A DNA stretch of 64,000 nt from Takakia lepidozioides (Eukaryota > Streptophyta > Takakiopsida > Takakiales > Takakiaceae). The notes under the pieces are model-generated. The model saw nothing but the letters and a program-made list of their open reading frames with translations. It did no database searches and had not been told where the DNA came from. Position numbers and translations under genes: made by a program. The stretch lies in the NCBI GenBank assembly GCA_030704615.1, contig CM060733.1, positions 27,838,001-27,902,000 of the forward strand, in the 5' to 3' direction. This document shows, in pieces, positions 58,755-64,000 of the stretch. How positions within the stretch are numbered: position 1 is the stretch's first letter; the number at the start of each line of letters is the position of its first letter.

Positions 58755-60229
58755 TTGCTCTGGCACTTGGATACAGATCATGTCAGAGCACCCCCTGGTC
58801 CATTGCGGGGTTATGCTTCAAGATCATGTGTTACTAAATTGAGTGCTAAATCTATGGCCTTACCATCCCATGCCTCAAAATTGTTTGATACTGGTGCTAC
58901 CCCATTACTTCCTGATCTGGTGTTTAGTGATGAATGGGATGCTCCTACAATCTCAGATGCAAAGATATGGGATAATCATTGTGCTCGAAAATTCTCTGCC
59001 TCAAAGCTATGTGTCAACTGGTATATTGATAAACGCCAACATGCTCCTGAAATATACGATAATAAGCAGGCAATGTGGTTTGGAGATATGAACATAGTGC
59101 AAGCTAAGAGACATGGATCTCAGATTAGGAGAGGCTGGTTGCTCCCCTACTGGTATGCCAAGTCTCATGTTAACTCATGGGCGCGGGCAATGTGGGCAAT
59201 GTGGTCTGGAGATGTGAACATATTGCAAGCTAAGAGATATGGATCTCAGATTAGGAGAGGTTGGCTGCTCACCAACTGGTATGCCGAGTCTTATGCTAAC
59301 CCTTGTGTGCAGGCAATGTGGGCAATGTGGCCTAGAAATATGAACATACTGCTAGATAAGAGACTTGGATCTCATATTATGAGAGGCTGGCTGCTCACCA
59401 ACTGGTATGCCGAGTCTCATGCTAACTCTTATATGCAAAAGATACACCTAGGCTGCTGTCTTGTTCCAGGGCTGGGTATCCATAGCTATGTCCTAACAAC
59501 TCGGATACCAAAAAACAGTGCCCAATACTATGCCCCAACACTCTCCAACAACTTCCATCTTGATCTGACACTCTCTAAAGGTGTTATGTCTTGGCATCCG
59601 CTAATCTGCTGCCATGCTACGCTAAAATACTCTGCATTGCCAAATGGTACGCAAAAAATGATGCCCTAACATTATGTGCTGATCCAAAGCTGCCTGATGA
59701 GGATCATATCCCATCTCTCTCTGATAATAAGTTAAAGGAGATGTGGGCTCATTTAACGGCTCATTTAACACCCTCTGCTGAACGGTTATGGGCTTATCAT
59801 TATGCCAGAAACATCTTTGTCCCAAAGATATGCACTAGCTGGTATGCCTCAACACAAAACGAGCATCAACATGCCCTTAAAACATGTAGTCATAAGTGGT
59901 TAAAGGGATCCAAGCATATGGCACAAAATTTGCACAGCTTCCAGACACATGCAAACGCTTCTCTTGGCAAGCTGCCAGAATACTTGGGGCCTGTTCTTCC
60001 CTTGGATAACCAAATTGCCACAATCACTAACCTTGCCAAGGCATCAGGAGAATCGAACTACGAAATGGTGCCGCTCGACTACCAGCTCCCTGATGCCAGT
60101 GCCGGTGGCTCAGTATTACCACACGAGATAGGGGGGCCCAACACTTTCTCTACTGTTGGACAGCCAACAATGGAAGTACAAATGCACACTATGACCAATG
60201 GCCAGCTAGCACAAACACCACATGAGTAA
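58755..60229 (+). CDS. unknown repeat protein with recurrent 'WYA' motifs
   Basis: Two overlapping frames, 58755-59669 and 59591-60229, that a frameshift near 59600 would join. A centre of three 42-residue tandem units carries 'RRGWLL.NWYAES.AN'. On both sides lie weaker units: 'HCARKFSASKLCVNWYIDKR' before and 'HYARNIFVPKICTSWYASTQ' after, each followed by 'HA' and a stretch ending near 'K'. The pattern is aromatic-rich with regular Trp/Tyr. I know no family with it. It may be part of the same element as 56225-57924. The frameshift suggests it is not functional in this copy. Confidence 0.4.
59071..59448 (+). repeat. three 126 bp in-frame tandem repeats
   Basis: Units start at 59071, 59197 and 59323 ('caatgtgg'), each 126 bp, i.e. 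42 codons. The three share 'atgaacata', 'gctaagaga'-like and 'ctggtatgcc' stretches and keep the reading frame. Confidence 0.85.
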
Positions 60230-60369
60230 ACACCGCACAGAAAGCCGGTATGCCTATATGCTAGAAGTTTGTAGCAGACTACATTGTAGTGTGAATTTAT
60301 TTGGAAGGTACTCCTACCTTGTAAGACTCATTTTGGTCATATTTATTTTTTCTACATTACAAAGTGTCT

Positions 60370-63150
60370 CGAAAGACTCACAGACGCCCAACAGCATATG
60401 GGCCAGTACCAATGCTCAATCTACAAGACATCTATTGTATTTGCCTGGTGGTGCTTCGCGTTGCATGGAAACCTTCTTGTGGGTCACTTAGAATACGGTG
60501 TTGTTCACCATAGGTGGATAACATTGTAGTTAAAGTGCTGGTGAATAATTTGTATATAGCGTTTACGAGGGCGATGGGCCTGTAGTTACTGAGGTCTGTG
60601 GGGCCACCTTTTTTGAATAATAGAATGGTCTGTCTATGCTTCTAGGAGTGTGGAATACGATGTAATTGGTAGCTACGGAAAAATTTAAAGAGAAGGTCAT
60701 GGAATGGAGGGTCAAGTGCTTGGAGTATGCCGTTAGGGATGAGGTCCGGGCTAGGGGCCTTAGCTTTGGATAGGGTTTTAAGGCATGAGTCATATAAGTC
60801 TTTTGTGAAGAGGTTCAGGATACGGTCAGTTGGAGGGCCTCGCTTTTCCAGGGAGAAGCCGTCTAGATCATGCCAAGGATAATGTTTGACTTTGCATAGG
60901 TAAGTGGGCGCGTGTTGGCTTGGGTGTAGACAGTTGGTGACAGTTGATGTGTAGGAGGACGATGCTTGCAACCAGATTTCGTTCTTAATGTCATCGGGTT
61001 TGGTTAACATGTGGCCTTGTCTATGTTTAAGACAATCAATGGGGGGGTTATTCGCAGGATTGAAGATGGCTTTGTGGGCTCTTTTAGGGTGTTCATGTAA
61101 TAGTTTGCCAAAGGAGGCAATAAATTTTTTGTGATTGGCAGTGGCTTTTTGTTTTGTGATAATATATGCAGCTTTTTTTGCATCTCAACCGATCTTGGAG
61201 ACGGATGTTGTCCATTGGGGAAGAGACGTTGAGTCCTCAGGTGGGCGCATAAGTGATTGGCATACAATTAAGGTGTTTAAACAGGTTATGCGGCGGTCAG
61301 TTCTCCAGTTGTTATATGACGGGGACGAAGAGGGGGGTATAACGGCGAGAGCTCGTCGTATGGTATGGTAGATGTTAAGGTGGGAGGTCCATTCACGTTT
61401 CTGCGTCCTAGTGAGGTAGCCCCCATTTTGCTTTGAGCGAGTGGTTTGGGGAAAATCTGGGGGGACTGAGCATGTGACTCGGACACTTTCAGTCATTTCT
61501 AGTACCGTAGAGGTAAGTGTGATTTCGGCTTCGGCCCAGGCGGCCTCAGGGGATAAAAGTATATTAGTGTTGGAGAGTGTATGGGAGATTTTGTGTATGA
61601 AGGTAGAGGAGGCTGAGTGAAAATGGCTCTCAAACGCCTTGATGTTGCATTGGGGAATGGGTAAGAGAATTATGGGTGAGGGGGCGGGGTATGTACATCG
61701 GGAATGGGACGGCATGGTATAAGGGATGGGGGGAGGGAAATAGAAACCGGGTAATGGTCCGAGTTGCATATACTATTGATATGAACGTGGCTTTGAAGGT
61801 ACGTTGGGATTACATTACCTGTTCTGAGGTAGAAGCCATCAAGTAGGCTTAAAGATGAGTAATGAAGACCCATGTCTGGAATAGTGATAGTCGGCGGGGA
61901 TATATTTAAGTTTTAGGAGTTGGGTGAATGTAGCCCATTCGTGATCCACAGAGGAGGGGGGTTTGTGGGTTCTGTTATATGAGTGACCCGACAATGTAAT
62001 ATCTCTGTTAAAGTCACCAGCTAGGATGATGTGGTGGTGTTGGTAATCTGGATGATTAATTGTGTGGGTGATAGTGTGTAGTATGTCAGGTATGAGGGGG
62101 AGGTGGCCTGTATGAGAAGGCATATATAAGTGTATGAGAGTGATGGGGCATAGTGCCGGTGGGTGTAGCTGGATTATTTGAAGGTGGGATCGGATGGGGA
62201 TAGGGACGGTTATCTTGGTAGTAGTGCTGGGAGAGTGGTGTGTACGAAGGATGTTGGTAGTAAGGGAGCCCACGTTCCATGAAGTGATAGTAAGTGCCTT
62301 GAAGCAAGCCTCTGGGGTGGTGGGAGTGTGGTGTGGGGGTGGGGGGGGGGTGGGCAGGTGAGGGCTCCTCAGTATGGGATCTAACAGTTGGGGATCATAG
62401 CCGGGTATCGGGGTAACTGCGTTAAGTGTGGCGGCCAGGATATCCGTGGAGAGGAAGGGGAATTTGTTAATGAGCTAGTGGTCTTGGTCGGGTGTGGTGA
62501 CCGTTGCTAGGTGGTCCCCTAGGATATTATGTACAACCCCGGTTTGAGAGTCTAAACGTTTGAGGGAGTTCTGGATCTCGGATAAGCAGTGGGGGGGGGG
62601 CCAAATATTGGTGGGGACACGAAGGTAGCTCTTTTAATTGACGTAGGGGGGATCTGACTTGGGAGATTGAGTGTAAGTAAAGATATCCATTACATATTTC
62701 TGGGAGAGGGGAGATGATGACGACAAGGGAGAAAATGAGCTGTGATGCGGTAAAAATGGCCTGGAGAAAATACCGGAAATGGGTTGGTTGGGAAATCTTT
62801 TTGGAGTACCTTAACGGCCATCTTACTAGGGTAGGGATTGACATGGGTAGTGGCACATTATAAAGGTGTGGATAGCATGAGTCAGCATAGGCTGGGTATG
62901 GGAGGTAAAATAAAATTGGAGTAGCGGTTTGGCCGGTAGAGCATAATATTGTATAGAGGGAGTGTTCATATGGGGTATAGTGTACATATGGCGTATTGTA
63001 TGAAGGTACCATAATTGAGATGTGGGTTGGGTTGGGGTTTTCAAAGTGGATACTGGATGTAAATTAGGCGTCCGGTGCGGATGAATGATCACGGATGAAG
63101 GATCAAGTGGATTATGGATCAAGTGACGGTTAAGTATTGCCACATGGCGA
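60370..63150 (-). mobile_element. LINE with endonuclease and start of reverse transcriptase
   Basis: Minus strand. The endonuclease part has 'HIILAGDFNRDITLSG' (about 61985-62035) and the catalytic 'SDHYPVSISLPP' (about 61730-61770). The reverse transcriptase starts with 'KAKAPSPDLIPNGILQALD', then 'RQTILLF.KGGPTDLSNYRP' and 'HRILSDPQEGFHATRSTTRQ' near 60430-60490. After that the match stops at about 60370, so the 3' half is missing. Several frame breaks. Confidence 0.75.
62325..62356. repeat. G-run low-complexity tract
   Basis: An 11 to 12 base G run with flanking gggg groups lies inside the LINE, able in principle to form a quadruplex. It may simply be a proline-coding run read on the other strand. 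Confidence 0.6.
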
Positions 63151-63659
63151 GAGCGGGAGGGTCTGGTTGAGGTTAGTTTCCATATAAAAAGTTAGTTGTG
63201 GCGCTAGGTTTTTTTTTTCCCCGGGCCAAATCGACTTTTATGGACCTCATGCATTGTGATATGCCATTCGGCAGTCCGGAATGCAATTTCCATTTGTCAT
63301 AGTTCAGAGCTTGGGTGGGGTCTTCAGGGTTTTATTTTTCTAATATATGGTGTCTTGCCCCGAGGAGTCCGGCTTCCCTGTGGCTGGGTTGGCGGCATTA
63401 CGGGAGTGTGGAAAGTCACTACAGCTTAAACTGAACCGTTTAGCTTGTGTCGTAGCTCCAGTTCCTTCGGCTAGTGTCACATGAGCTTCAACTCGTAGTT
63501 CCAATCTAATGGGCAGGGGAGCTTTTCTAAGTAGGTCGCACATTGGTGGTGTGCACGAGTGCAGGGAGGCCTCATGGTGTTGGTGTTGGCAACTCGACAT
63601 ACATTTACACTGCCCATACTCTCCCCTAGTAAGTTTCGATTTTGCTTACGCCATTGTTT
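63151..63659. other. spacer between LINE and PPR fragment
   Basis: T-run near 63209 and no supported gene. An 86-codon minus frame at 63340-63600 is not recognisable. Confidence 0.35.
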
Positions 63660-63985
63660 GCCTACCAGCGGTTGTGTTAGGGTGACATTTGGTACAACTG
63701 CAGCAGAATCTTCAAGCATCGTATTCCACGACACCGTATCTCGTTCAACCATAGCATCAAACACTCCCTTTGCATCCTCAATGCACCCACATTTTGTATA
63801 CATGTCCACCAGGATATTGTTCAAAATGACAGTTGGTACAATTCCAGCTCTGAAAATGTCACCATGGACCTCTATGCCCTTTTCCAGATCTGCCAGGGCA
63901 ATGTGCAGAATGACATTTGGAACAACTACGGCTTTGATGATGTCATCAGGTATAGCTTTGTGGGTGTAAAATATATCAAAATATG
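63660..63985 (-). pseudogene. PPR gene fragment at the right edge
   Basis: Minus-strand reading has '[20 protein letters not shown]', '[20 protein letters not shown]' and '[15 protein letters not shown]', one PLS module like those of PPR 1 and 2. Before it, another module is cut down to '[15 protein letters not shown]'. After it the sequence leaves the family. It is a degenerate piece; whether it continues past the window end cannot be seen. Confidence 0.7.
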
Positions 63986-64000
63986 GTGTTTGAGTGTTGG

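Noticed and set aside
59071-59448. CRISPR-like array
   Set aside because: Repeats are 126 bp, contiguous and in frame, without spacers, and the genome is eukaryotic.

Overview
The window is nuclear DNA of a land plant that most likely has swimming sperm. It carries large intronless PLS-class pentatricopeptide repeat (PPR) genes of the organellar RNA-editing type, two plastid genes (OEP21 and an MRL7/ECB1-type protein), plant 24-residue LRR repeats, and a multi-exon gene for DNAAF5/HEATR2, which preassembles axonemal dynein. A seed plant without flagella has no use for DNAAF5, so a bryophyte, lycophyte, fern or cycad/Ginkgo-type plant fits best. Introns are short to medium and packed with transposon debris. 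I cannot name the species from sequence alone.

Layout. 0-3.7 kb: a last exon of a riboflavin-pathway reductase (PYRR-like, minus strand) between two diverged copies of a ~0.9 kb block. 3.7-7.1 kb: PPR gene 1, with a duplicated N-terminal leader and a frameshifted E motif. 9-15.4 kb: a minus-strand LINE split by an LTR retrotransposon with a CCCGG target duplication, which is itself hit by a ~0.73 kb TG...CA element (TATAC duplication). 16.2-27.5 kb: DNAAF5 on the plus strand, preceded by palindromic ~100 bp tandem repeats; its introns hold several LINE 3' ends. 27.6-29.8 kb: PPR gene 2, convergent with DNAAF5. 30.6-31.9 kb: an internally deleted DNAAF5 pseudogene piece. 32.7-33.5 kb: 3' exons of a Tim17/PRAT-family membrane protein. 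37.9-41.3 kb: OEP21 on the minus strand, divergent from an MRL7/ECB1-like thioredoxin-fold gene at 42.1-45.3 kb. 46.3-51.1 kb: an LRR receptor-like protein gene with frameshifts and a near-identical internal duplication. 51.7-52.4 kb: a non-autonomous terminal-inverted-repeat element. 56.2-60.2 kb: plus-strand ORFs of unknown family, including a protein with 42-residue tandem repeats. 60.4-63.2 kb: a minus-strand LINE (endonuclease and start of reverse transcriptase). 63.7-64 kb: a PPR fragment.

The recognisable host genes serve organelles (PPR RNA factors, OEP21, MRL7-like, PRAT), riboflavin synthesis, dynein assembly and surface sensing. They are not an operon or cluster; the only layout that suggests shared control is the divergent OEP21/MRL7-like pair. 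Exon boundaries come from reading splice sites and frames by eye and from remembered family sequences; no search was run.
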